A DNA stretch of 64,000 nucleotides from Nostoc sp. T09 (GTDB lineage Bacteria > Cyanobacteriota > Cyanobacteriia > Cyanobacteriales > Nostocaceae), in contig NZ_MTAV01000055.1 of NCBI RefSeq assembly GCF_002154695.1, positions 1 to 64,000 of the forward strand. The letters are read 5' to 3'. Made by a program: the position numbers and the translations under genes. Below are positions 52,245-60,299 of this stretch, in pieces (within the stretch, counting starts at the first letter, position 1; every line of letters starts with the position of its first letter). The notes beneath the pieces are model-generated. The model was not told the DNA's origin and made no database searches. It saw only the letters and a program-made list of their open reading frames with translations.

Positions 52245-52419
52245 ATCGATCTCCAACCACAAGCCAACGATAGCTCTTGGGGCATACTAGTGACATACCC
52301 TTTTGAGCAGGATTCTGCAAAGAAAGCAACGGGATCTTAGATTAACGCGTTTGTGGAAATTTCACTTCCGCAAGTGATGTTTAAATAGTTACAGCAGTTC
52401 AGTTACCCAACATATAACA

Positions 52420-53715
52420 ATGAGTGAACCAGAGAGCATTACTTCGCTTGAAGCCAAAAGCCGTCCTTGGTGGCTGCGTATTCCTCTGACATTACAAATT
52501 GTTATCGCCTTAGTGCTTGCTGTCAGCTTAGGAATCGCCCTCGGTGCAGGAAATCCTAGCCCAGACAATGCCACATTTATCACCAACTTAGCCATTCCCG
52601 CGGAATTAGTGCTAAAGGCTCTCCGTGCCCTAGCTACGCCGCTAATTTTGGTAGCAGTGCTGCATACCTTCATGACTACCAATATCCCTGGTACAGCTGG
52701 TAGGCGGCTAGCAGTACTACTATTAACAAACACTACCGCCGCAATTCTCATCGGTTTGGTTGTAGCCAACGTCTTGCATCCAGGTAGTTGGGGAAATTTA
52801 GCAGTGACCCCAACAGCTACGGATATACCTGCTCAAAGTCTTGACCCTTGGGGTTTATTCAAAGATGCTGTACCAGATGCCATCCTCAAGCCATTAGTCG
52901 ATAATAATGTTATCCAACTGATCGTTATTGCCCTTTCCTTTGGGATTGTGCTGCGGGCATTAAAATCAGAACAAATTGCTCAAGGCAAAACAGCATACCA
53001 GCCAATAGAAGATGTGATTGGGATTTTATTTGAGGCGGTAATTCGCATCCTCAACTGGGTAATTGCCTTAGTTCCTTTAGCTGTCTTTGGAATTGTCGCT
53101 AAAACTGTGGCTGAAAAAGGTTTTGCTCCTTTCCAATCTTTGGCGGCGTTTATCGTGGCGGTACTGGTCGCTCTGGCGTTACAAGCTTGTTACTATCTCA
53201 CTAGGGTAAAAATAGGTTCTTGGGTAAGCCCATTAAGGTTCCTAACTGGTGGTTCGGATGCTTTTATTACAGCTTTTTCGACTTCTTCCTCAACCGTGAC
53301 AATGCCGATTACCTTTGAGGTTTTGCAAACAAAAATTGGTTTAAGGGAATCTTCGGCTTCTTTAGGGGCATTAGTCGGCGCAAACTTTAATAATGATGGT
53401 ACTGCCCTGTATGAGGCAATGTCTGCACTGTATATCTCCCAAGTACTAGGGCAACATCTAAGTTTAGGACAGCAGCTAATCGTCATCCTTACCTCTATTT
53501 TTGCATCCGTAGGCGCAGCTGGTATTCCGAATGCGGGATTGGTAACGATGACCTTGGTATTTACTTCCGTTGGCTTGCCAACGCAGTATATTGCTTTGTT
53601 GGTAACTGTAGATTGGTTTTTGGATCGCTGCCGTACTGCGCTCAACGTTATGGGAGATATGACAGTCAGTGCTTTGCTAGACGGTAAAAAGCCTCGTACT
53701 TTAGACGAGGCTTAA
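52420..53715 (+). CDS. dicarboxylate/amino acid:cation symporter
   Basis: A 431-residue SLC1/DAACS-family transporter with about eight transmembrane segments and re-entrant loops. Features are the N-terminal LQIVIALVLAVSLGIALGAG, the conserved STSSSTVTMPITFE serine-rich loop (substrate-binding HP1), GANFNNDGTALYEAMSALYI (the NxxGT region of TM7) and AGIPNAGLVTMTLVFTSVGL with the closing DWFLDRCRTALNVMGDM. It takes up glutamate, aspartate or C4-dicarboxylates with Na+ or H+. The gene is monocistronic; a short hairpin overlaps its stop. Confidence 0.93.
   Translation: MSEPESITSLEAKSRPWWLRIPLTLQIVIALVLAVSLGIALGAGNPSPDNATFITNLAIPAELVLKALRALATPLILVAVLHTFMTTNIPGTAGRRLAVLLLTNTTAAILIGLVVANVLHPGSWGNLAVTPTATDIPAQSLDPWGLFKDAVPDAILKPLVDNNVIQLIVIALSFGIVLRALKSEQIAQGKTAYQPIEDVIGILFEAVIRILNWVIALVPLAVFGIVAKTVAEKGFAPFQSLAAFIVAVLVALALQACYYLTRVKIGSWVSPLRFLTGGSDAFITAFSTSSSTVTMPITFEVLQTKIGLRESSASLGALVGANFNNDGTALYEAMSALYISQVLGQHLSLGQQLIVILTSIFASVGAAGIPNAGLVTMTLVFTSVGLPTQYIALLVTVDWFLDRCRTALNVMGDMTVSALLDGKKPRTLDEA
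53689..53713 (+). terminator. hairpin overlapping symporter stop
   Basis: AAGCCTCGT (53689-53697) and ACGAGGCTT (53705-53713) form a perfect nine-pair stem with a seven-nt loop; the stop codon TAA is at the end of the 3' arm, followed by a short AATTT. A plausible intrinsic terminator. Confidence 0.65.
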
Positions 53716-53738
53716 TTTGCACCCTTAATAATAAACAT

Positions 53739-53918
53739 TTAATGCTGTTGAGGCCCCTTGGCATCACATTCTCTATGCCAGCACCGTTCTAAAAGTTGAA
53801 TTCGCCATATAGAAGCAAAAGTACGAGGATTCCATATTAATTTAGTTTGACTACTAAACAAGGGCTGGTTGAGATAATGCCAAAGTGGAAATTGAATGTT
53901 CTTAAGTTTGGGAGCCAT
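53739..53918 (-). CDS. small basic aromatic protein (59 aa)
   Basis: A 59-residue frame starting MAPKLKNIQFPLWHYLNQPL, with NPRTFASIWRIQLLERCWHR in the middle and ECDAKGPQQH at the end. The pattern FPLWHYLxQPLF and SIWRxxLLxRxW looks conserved rather than random: its tryptophan and basic residues are regularly placed. I have a weak memory of similar unnamed short proteins in cyanobacteria. It is convergent with the symporter gene. No strong ribosome-binding site. Function unknown. Confidence 0.5.
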   Translation of the reverse strand: MAPKLKNIQFPLWHYLNQPLFSSQTKLIWNPRTFASIWRIQLLERCWHRECDAKGPQQH

Positions 53919-54296
53919 AGGAAAAAATACTATACAGGCTATGTCGCAGTCTAGTTAAAGATTAAACAATGATATACACGATCGTCCTGGTGACAATTGC
54001 GGAAAACTACTAAATTTTATTGCAAAAATCATGAGAAAAACTTTAGTGGGAGAAAATTCTGCTGGAAGCTGATTTTGTCTGCAATTATTTGGGTTATTTT
54101 GACTACAAGGGGTTTTAAGCTTGAGTTTTGACGTTCTGACTACGCGGTAAGCTAACTCAGCTTAGTTGTTTCAGTCTAGAGTATTTATAGCTATTTTCAG
54201 GCAATTTAAAAAATTATTAAGATAGCTGGCTTGCTCAATACAATTACCAAAAAATTTTTTATAATCTAGCCTCCAAAATCTGAAATGGTAGAACTG

Positions 54297-54353
54297 ACGC
54301 AAAATAAAGACGTAAGGGCAAAATATTTTGTGCCCTTACGTCTTTATTTGCGT
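54297..54353. terminator. 57-bp hairpin after membrane-protein gene
   Basis: Arms starting ACGCAAAATAAAGACGTAAG and ending CTTTATTTGCGT pair over about 23 bp, with one extra A, around a loop AAATATTTTG. It lies 45 bp after the minus-strand gene stop at 54398, so it may terminate that transcript. The 3' side on the minus strand is followed by short A/T, not a long T-run. Confidence 0.55.
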
Positions 54354-54397
54354 ATTTGAAAATAGCTTGAGGTAACGTTGCCGTTAAATTAATATCC

Positions 54398-55222
54398 TTA
54401 AGAGCTTAAGTGTTGCTTCTTTGAATCAATAATGTGAATTCCTACATCTACCCCTTTCATATGAGCACTCATATAAGTTAGCAGTGCATAAATAAAGGCA
54501 ATGATTCCTAGCATTTCTAATACCTCTTCTATAGTTGTCATCAAAACATAGATGATATTAGTTTCACCATAATGGCTTGCATACAATCCACCTAGCATTT
54601 CAAAACCAAGTGCACCTACTACGTAGATAATTCCAGCAATGAAAAATAAGCGTCGTGTCTTTGCAGGAAGAGAAGCAATAAATTTACCAAACACTATCAA
54701 AAATATAACTAAGAAGATACTGCCCAAAATCACCCAAGGAAAGTAAAGCAAGCCTCCAGTATGAAAAGCTTTACGCATTGGAACGACTACATTTTCATGT
54801 AGACTCATGAATTCGTCCATTGATAAATAAGCAAAAACCAACGAGAACCCTAACCACGATCGGAAATTTGAGTTTCCAGCTAATTTCTGAGCTTGGGCAA
54901 TGATAGCCATCAGAATCGAACAAAATAAGATTGCGCCTGCTGCGTAAACTGAGGGTATATTGGTTTCGCTGTCGAGGTCAAATAAGTTTTTTAACAGATT
55001 CCTTAAGGGGAAATTAGGCAGATAAAAATAATACAGATTTACCAAAACACTGGCTATGGCCAAAAAAATTACTACCTTAACCAGAAATTGAACTGTTCCT
55101 TTCGCAGAAAGATATAATTCCACCTGCTGTGATCGCAACTTTGCGATCGCATTTTCTAGAGGATTGGCTGGCTCAATTCCTGCTGAGTCTTCATTATTGT
55201 TGATGTTTGAATGTCCAATCAT
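54398..55222 (-). CDS. hypothetical multi-pass membrane protein
   Basis: A 274-residue protein with a soluble N-terminal 45 residues and about six transmembrane helices. Recognisable conserved-looking polar motifs occur within or at the membrane: YLSMDEFMSLHENVVVPMRK, GFEMLGGLYASHYGE and TTIEEVLEMLGII. Clusters of Glu, Asp and His in membrane helices suggest a metal site, as in some membrane hydrolases, but no family can be named. No signal peptide. It stands alone with a 480-bp gap to the preceding small gene. Confidence 0.7.
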   Translation of the reverse strand: MIGHSNINNNEDSAGIEPANPLENAIAKLRSQQVELYLSAKGTVQFLVKVVIFLAIASVLVNLYYFYLPNFPLRNLLKNLFDLDSETNIPSVYAAGAILFCSILMAIIAQAQKLAGNSNFRSWLGFSLVFAYLSMDEFMSLHENVVVPMRKAFHTGGLLYFPWVILGSIFLVIFLIVFGKFIASLPAKTRRLFFIAGIIYVVGALGFEMLGGLYASHYGETNIIYVLMTTIEEVLEMLGIIAFIYALLTYMSAHMKGVDVGIHIIDSKKQHLSS

Positions 55223-55818
55223 TTTGAAATCCTAGTTGTTAATTAATCTTTGAATAAAAAAAATCTCCTAATTCCAAGCCATTCATCTTCATCATGGACA
55301 ACACTGACTGCAACAAAAAATTAATGAATTAATGTCCTTCTTTTAGAGATTTCTTAACCTTGTATTAAAGTATAAGTACAATTAAATAAATATAAAATTT
55401 TGATAATTTCACTATAAATTTTATGCATAATTGCGTATAGTTAAGTATAGAAAAACACTTATTGATGAGCTAATTCAATAAATATTTTGGATGACTGGTA
55501 GTAAATACAACTAGATACTAATTAAAGTTTGTAAAATTTTATCAATCCGAGCAACTTAGCTTGGTTTGTCATGATTGCTGCCAAAGTCAACACAAAAAGT
55601 ACGTTTTTATAATTAATCTCAACCTAATTAGTGCGATCGCTTTTTTGGATTGATGAAAATATACTTGAGTCTTTTTTAACAAGAATGTATACTCAGCCTG
55701 TAAACTCTATGTAGCTCATTACTAAGTAAAATCCACATAAAAAATCTAAAAATCAGCTACATAAACTAGTTTTTACTTTAATTGGTGAATCTGATTAGGT
55801 CAGTAGTAGGAGAAATTC
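55223..55818. other. 596-bp intergenic region
   Basis: AT-rich sequence with no convincing open reading frame, tRNA or repeats. It separates the membrane-protein gene (-) from the caspase remnant and clpS (+). No promoter could be assigned with confidence. Confidence 0.6.
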
Positions 55819-55863
55819 TTGTGGTTCCCTTGTCTGATTCCAAAAAACCAAATATTTTTGCTT

Positions 55864-56082
55864 ATGTCTGCGTTAAAGACAGATAACGTGACTGTGGTGG
55901 TAGATATTTGTCATTCTGGAGGTGGTAAACGGGGAAATTTCCGGGTGCATTCTGTGGAGGGAAGCGAAGAACTTGAATATAAACTTCAATGGCTAAGGCA
56001 ATTAGGCCTTTCACCCCAAAAATTTATCGAATTGCGAAAATCCCAAGTCCAACTCTTGACTCTGAAGTATGAACTAAACTAG
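55864..56082 (+). pseudogene. caspase-family remnant around catalytic Cys
   Basis: Frame MSALKTDNVTVVVDICHSGG, followed by GKRGNFRVHSVEGSEELEYK. The VVVDICHSGGG sequence is the catalytic-cysteine strand and loop of caspase-like (C14) proteins, and the region after resembles typical cyanobacterial members. The upstream half of the domain with the catalytic His and all C-terminal parts are missing. The last 15 residues (QVQLLTLKYELN) look like read-through. Thus a fragment of about 60 residues of a once full-length gene, unrelated in detail to the caspase at 4570. Confidence 0.7.
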
Positions 56083-56127
56083 TTATTTGTAGTGTAGTGT
56101 TATAAAATCCTGTTGATTAACTGTTTT

Positions 56128-56433
56128 ATGGTGACCAGACTCTCAACATCACCAACTATAGCTCCTGAACGGTCTAATCAAGTTACCCGCAAGCTATATC
56201 CAAATTATAAAGTTATCGTTTTAAACGATGACTTTAACACATTTCAGCACGTCGCTGAGTGTTTGATGAAATACATTCCAGGGATGACCAGCGACAATGC
56301 TTGGGATCTGACCAACCAAATACATTTTGAGGGTCAAGCGATCGTCTGGGTAGGCCCCCAAGAACCAGCAGAACTATATCACCAGCAACTACGGCGTGCG
56401 GGTTTGACAATGGCTCCTCTAGAGGCAGCTTAA
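56128..56433 (+). CDS. clpS: ClpS, ATP-dependent Clp protease adaptor
   Basis: A 101-residue ClpS (ATG at 56128; an upstream TTG would add five residues). The conserved core KVIVLNDDFNTFQHVAECLM holds the N-degron binding Asn/Asp residues, with the LTNQIHFEGQAIVWVGPQEP and AELYHQQLRRAGLTMAP parts. ClpS binds substrates with N-terminal bulky hydrophobic residues and delivers them to ClpC/ClpP in cyanobacteria. The length is typical. The next gene (DUF2103) starts 2 bp after its stop and is surely co-transcribed. Confidence 0.93.
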   Translation: MVTRLSTSPTIAPERSNQVTRKLYPNYKVIVLNDDFNTFQHVAECLMKYIPGMTSDNAWDLTNQIHFEGQAIVWVGPQEPAELYHQQLRRAGLTMAPLEAA

Positions 56434-56435
56434 TC

Positions 56436-56729
56436 ATGGGCAAACCCAATGATGGTAGACTAGTCTGGAATCACTCAACCCACATTAGTGGACTCATTCC
56501 CATATTAGAACGTCTGTGTCAGCAGCATGGCATTCAAACTGTGACACCAGGCGTGATTGGGCGAGTTAGAGGTCATGCTCCCAAAATGCAACTGCGTGTG
56601 TCTGTACCGATTCGAGGTGGTTATAAAGTTATCGCCCGGCAAGGAAAGACAGTGCAGGAGGTATTTATCTTAACGACTTTAGATCAAGATAGCCTCTTAG
56701 AAGCGATCGCGATCGCGATGAAAAGTTAA
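56436..56729 (+). CDS. DUF2103 domain protein
   Basis: A 97-residue protein of the DUF2103 family, annotated as putative metal-binding in cyanobacteria. Motifs: NDGRLVWNHSTHISGLIPIL with two histidines, ERLCQQHGIQTVTPGVIGRV, then a strand-rich end with RVSVPIRGGYKVIARQGKTV. The His pair and the Cys are the likely metal ligands. It begins 2 bp after clpS, so an operon. A function linked to ClpS-dependent proteolysis is suggested by position only. Confidence 0.82.
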   Translation: MGKPNDGRLVWNHSTHISGLIPILERLCQQHGIQTVTPGVIGRVRGHAPKMQLRVSVPIRGGYKVIARQGKTVQEVFILTTLDQDSLLEAIAIAMKS

Positions 56730-56778
56730 TCACTTCAATAGTCCATAGTCCATCAGACTATGCACTGTTGACTCTCAA

Positions 56779-57114
56779 CTATTCTTCTACCTGATGTACT
56801 GCAAATCTGTGGAGTGGTAAACTAAGGATACAAGAAAATGTTAAAAAATATGACAGAGCTGTAGTTATTTTTAAAGACATTACTATTGGTTCCCAGCTTG
56901 GTAAAAGTATTTTGTCCAAGCCAAAAGCAACACAATAAACTAGCCAGTAAGTAAAGCTCATTCTAAACAGAATCTGCTCTGTTTCTTCCAAATCATGTTT
57001 CTGCTGCTTGCCATCCCAAAGTAGCAATAGACCAAGGATACAAGCAATAAAGGAAACAGCAACTACAAACTCGTGACAAAATACGTTTACCGAATGCATT
57101 TGTCTTGATCCCAA
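56779..57114 (-). CDS. small hypothetical membrane protein (111 aa)
   Basis: A small integral membrane protein with three probable helices: VVAVSFIACILGLLLLWDG, MSFTYWLVYCVAFGLDKILL and IVMSLKITTALSYFLTFSCI. Polar ends (KQQKHDLEETEQILFR and HRFAVHQVEE) are probably cytosolic. It is not recognised, is convergent with the DUF2103 gene, and its start may be Met1 or Met6. Confidence 0.5.
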   Translation of the reverse strand: MGSRQMHSVNVFCHEFVVAVSFIACILGLLLLWDGKQQKHDLEETEQILFRMSFTYWLVYCVAFGLDKILLPSWEPIVMSLKITTALSYFLTFSCILSLPLHRFAVHQVEE

Positions 57115-57366
57115 TATTTCTCAATTGAGATTCAGTCTAAAGGAATAGGCCTTGAGGTTGCACAAAATAGTTACAAACTGCAATAGAAAACTTGGGATTA
57201 TGTAAAGAATTGCAAAGCCTAACGCCTGTAAATGATCTCTAGGAAAATCTTTTTTACGGGAAAAAACTAGATTTTGCACATTTAAAATTGAAAATCAGGG
57301 AATTATTAATACAGTAGAGTCCGATTAAATCTGCATAAGCAAACAATAGCAGGGCAAGATTACACC

Positions 57367-58458
57367 TTACGCTTTAGCTTTTACCTTGGCACTCTGATTG
57401 AGAATATTTTGAAACCATTGTTCCACGCGATCGCCCATAGCCTCCAAAGAATAAGTTGCTTCTGCTTGTTGGCGACAAGCATGACGGTCAATTTCATCTA
57501 AACGTCGAATAGCTGCAACTAAGCCTTGTACGCTATCTGGTTTTACCAAAAAGCCTGTTTTGCCATCCTGGACAATTTCTGTCAAACCACCTCGACTATA
57601 AGCAATTAAAGGGACTCCACAGGCTAAAGCTTCAATTGCTACATTACCAAAAGCTTCTACCCAACGGGGAGTTACTAACAAGGCTACACATTTACCTAAT
57701 TGTTGTTGTAACTCGATTGTAGGTAAAAAGCCCATATATTCTATTGGTGCATCTGGGTAGTCTTGACAAATCTTTTGCCAGTAATTTTCATCCTGTTTCA
57801 GTCCAAATATTTTCAGAGGAACCCCAGTGGTATTCGCTGCTTTTACAGCATCTTCTAGCCCTTTTTCTGGTGCTATTCTACCTACCCACGCCAAGTTATG
57901 GCTTGGTCGATCGCAAAACTGATAAATAGATAAATCCATCCCATTCAGCAAACAAGTACACTGCTGTTCAAATTTAAAAGTCGCTGCTTGGGTTTTACTG
58001 TGAACGCCAATAGTAGCTGGGAACTTAGTTGCTATCTGTTCCATAATCTGATCCATTGCATCTGTTAAAGAACCCATACTGATGAGATGGGCAATTGGAG
58101 TGTTAAAAAATGGTGTTAAATACAATGGCAGCCAATCATAAGCAAAATTCACGATTAAATCATAATTTGCTTGTACTTGGCGAGCATAATCCCACATATT
58201 CGCCAAAACAGAATTTTTAGGTAGAAAAATTGGATCAGTTCGTGTCTGATTTTGGGCTGGTATTTGTAGTTCACCAGGAATTTCTTGAATCGGTAATGAA
58301 TTGGTGACAGATCCTTGTGGTGCAACAATTTCTAATTTGTGCCCTCGCAGCAGCATCTCTTTAGCAATATTAGAAAGTGTCAATTCTACTCCACCTCCCA
58401 ATCCTGAACCCATTGCACCAACTGGGGTAGACATAAACAATAATTTGTAATCCGGCAT
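57367..58458 (-). CDS. GT4 glycosyltransferase (UDP-glucose:tetrahydrobiopterin glucosyltransferase-like)
   Basis: A 363-residue GT-B glycosyltransferase. The start STPVGAMGSGLGGGVELTLS is characteristic of the cyanobacterial BGluT type, which glucosylates tetrahydrobiopterin; I base this on memory of the Synechococcus enzyme. The C-terminal nucleotide-sugar domain has LAWVGRIAPEKGLEDAVKAA, VEAFGNVAIEALACGVPLIA and the E-x7-E signature EAFGNVAIE. Pteridine glycosides are typical of cyanobacteria. The predicted acceptor is not certain, since this family also glycosylates lipids and polysaccharides. It is divergent from a sugar-binding lipoprotein gene across a 371-bp AT-rich spacer. Confidence 0.8.
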   Translation of the reverse strand: MPDYKLLFMSTPVGAMGSGLGGGVELTLSNIAKEMLLRGHKLEIVAPQGSVTNSLPIQEIPGELQIPAQNQTRTDPIFLPKNSVLANMWDYARQVQANYDLIVNFAYDWLPLYLTPFFNTPIAHLISMGSLTDAMDQIMEQIATKFPATIGVHSKTQAATFKFEQQCTCLLNGMDLSIYQFCDRPSHNLAWVGRIAPEKGLEDAVKAANTTGVPLKIFGLKQDENYWQKICQDYPDAPIEYMGFLPTIELQQQLGKCVALLVTPRWVEAFGNVAIEALACGVPLIAYSRGGLTEIVQDGKTGFLVKPDSVQGLVAAIRRLDEIDRHACRQQAEATYSLEAMGDRVEQWFQNILNQSAKVKAKA

Positions 58459-58829
58459 AATCCTTGATTGCTGCTATATCAAAATTACTTAAAGATAATA
58501 ACGCTTAACGAAGGTGTTATTAAAGTTATCTTCTATTTAATGTTGCTTACTGTAGTAACGAGATGTAATCAGGTAAGGTTGAAATAATTCTAAAAAATTG
58601 CTCTAAAGTGGATGAAAAAACTTATTTATAACTTTAAAATCATCTAAATGAAAGGAAATTAAGAAAGATGGTGTTAATTTACCCATGAGTTTTGTGTAAT
58701 AAGAAACATCATTTTATGATACTATGCAATTGATGTTTTTATTAAACTACAATAAATAAGTAAAAAAAGTCACACCACAAATCAAGGTATTGAGAGAGTA
58801 CATTTCCTTATTTGTAATAAATAATTAGC
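58459..58829. other. 371-bp divergent intergenic region
   Basis: AT-rich spacer between GT4 (-) and the solute-binding protein (+). No gene or repeat seen. A GTA-N9-TAC sequence near 58790 superficially resembles an NtcA site but has the wrong spacing (N8 needed). The promoters of both genes are presumably here. Confidence 0.55.
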
Positions 58830-60161
58830 ATGAAAGTTAGCACTTTTATATCCAAAATCAAAGCTGCTTTGCAATATTGTTTTTATTATATTAGGCAGCT
58901 TTCTTTTTTGATAATTGTCCTCAGCCTATGTCTAATATTATCTAGTTGTCAAAATCTGGTAAAGAAAAATGCTGGAGTAGTTCATATAAACCTATGGCAA
59001 GGAATTAATCCTCCTGTTAATCGTGATGTATTTCAAAAATTAGTAGATAAATTTAACCAGACTCATGATGATATTCAAGTAGACTCTATTTTTGCAGGTG
59101 CATTAGAACAACAACTGCCGAAAGTATTAACAGCAGTTGTAGGCAATGTACCACCTGATATATTGTCATTCTACCCGCAAATTACTGGGCAATTGGTAGA
59201 ATTAGGGGCAATTCAACCTTTAGAAGATTGGCTAAATAAATCACCTATCAAGTCAGAAGTTACATCCAACTTACTTGAGGAATTACAATTGGACGGTCAC
59301 TTATGGTCAGTCCCATTGTACACTGCTAATTTGGGCATTTTTTACCGACCTGATTTATTTAAAGCAGCAGGAATTACAACAACTCCTAAGACTTGGGAAG
59401 AATTACGGCAAGTTGCCAAAAAACTCACTATAGACCGTAATGGCGACAATCGACCGGAACAATATGGAATTTTACTACCTTTAGGAAAGGGAGAATGGAC
59501 AGTTTTTAGTTGGTTTCCCTTTTTATTGAGCAATGGGGGAGAGGTAGTCAAAAATAACCAACCCAATCTGATCGACTCGGGAGCGATCGCGGCCTTAAAA
59601 TTTTGGGAAAACTTGTTAAAAGATGGTTCGGCAACGCTTTCTCCTCCAGAACGAGGTTATGAGGAGGATAGTTTTATTGCTGGTCGAGTAGCGATGCAAA
59701 TCACAGGGCCTTGGACTTATATAGCTAAATCTAATGTTGATTATGATGTCTTTCCCATACCTGTGAGTGTGCAACCTGCTACAGTCACAGCTACAGGAAA
59801 TCTATTTGTTATGAAGACTACACCCGAACGAGAAAAAGCCGCCATGAAATTTTTGGAATATGTTCTGAGTGAAGAATTCCAAACAGAGTGGAGTATTGGG
59901 ACAGGTTTTTTGCCGGTGAATATTAAATCTGCTCAAAGTAAAGCTTATCAGCAATATCTCAGCCAAAAACCTTGGTTAAAAGTTTTTATGGAGCAAATAC
60001 CTGTGGCCAATGCTCGACCAACTATTGCTGGTTATAGTCGTTTATCTGATAGTCTTGGTAGAGCGATTGAGTCTACATTAATGGGTAGATCTACTGCTGA
60101 AAAAGCTTTAAAAATGGCGCAAGAGCGTTTAGATCTAATTTGGGATAGCAATAAAAATTAG
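58830..60161 (+). CDS. ABC transporter sugar-binding lipoprotein
   Basis: A 443-residue extracellular solute-binding protein (family 1). The lipoprotein signal LSFLIIVLSLCLILSSCQN gives a lipid-modified Cys near residue 40 (lipobox LSSC). The mature part has the sugar-binding type fold: VHINLWQGINPPVNRDVFQK, NVPPDILSFYPQITGQLVEL, the hinge YTANLGIFYRPDLFKAAGIT and ITGPWTYIAKSNVDYDVFPI. The ligand is probably an oligosaccharide or glucosylglycerol-type compound. No permease genes follow: the next gene on the plus strand is far away and a minus-strand peptidase comes next, so the transporter's membrane part must be encoded elsewhere. An orphan binding protein. Confidence 0.9.
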   Translation: MKVSTFISKIKAALQYCFYYIRQLSFLIIVLSLCLILSSCQNLVKKNAGVVHINLWQGINPPVNRDVFQKLVDKFNQTHDDIQVDSIFAGALEQQLPKVLTAVVGNVPPDILSFYPQITGQLVELGAIQPLEDWLNKSPIKSEVTSNLLEELQLDGHLWSVPLYTANLGIFYRPDLFKAAGITTTPKTWEELRQVAKKLTIDRNGDNRPEQYGILLPLGKGEWTVFSWFPFLLSNGGEVVKNNQPNLIDSGAIAALKFWENLLKDGSATLSPPERGYEEDSFIAGRVAMQITGPWTYIAKSNVDYDVFPIPVSVQPATVTATGNLFVMKTTPEREKAAMKFLEYVLSEEFQTEWSIGTGFLPVNIKSAQSKAYQQYLSQKPWLKVFMEQIPVANARPTIAGYSRLSDSLGRAIESTLMGRSTAEKALKMAQERLDLIWDSNKN

Positions 60162-60299
60162 ATCATTTGGCATTTGTCCAGAGCCAAGAGTCAAAAGTAT
60201 TTTAGATTGCGTTCCTGCACTCGTAACGCTCTGCGATTTTGAATTTTAAATGTTTGTCCGTCTTGTCCTCCTGATATTCGGCTTTTTCTAGTCAGCATT

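Noticed and set aside
53193-53645. Antisense 150-codon frame within the symporter gene
   Set aside because: Mirror of a clear SLC1 transporter; Lys/Val/Ala-rich without motifs.
58780-58805. NtcA-like site upstream of the sugar-binding lipoprotein
   Set aside because: Spacing is GTA-N9-TAC rather than N8; palindrome too weak.
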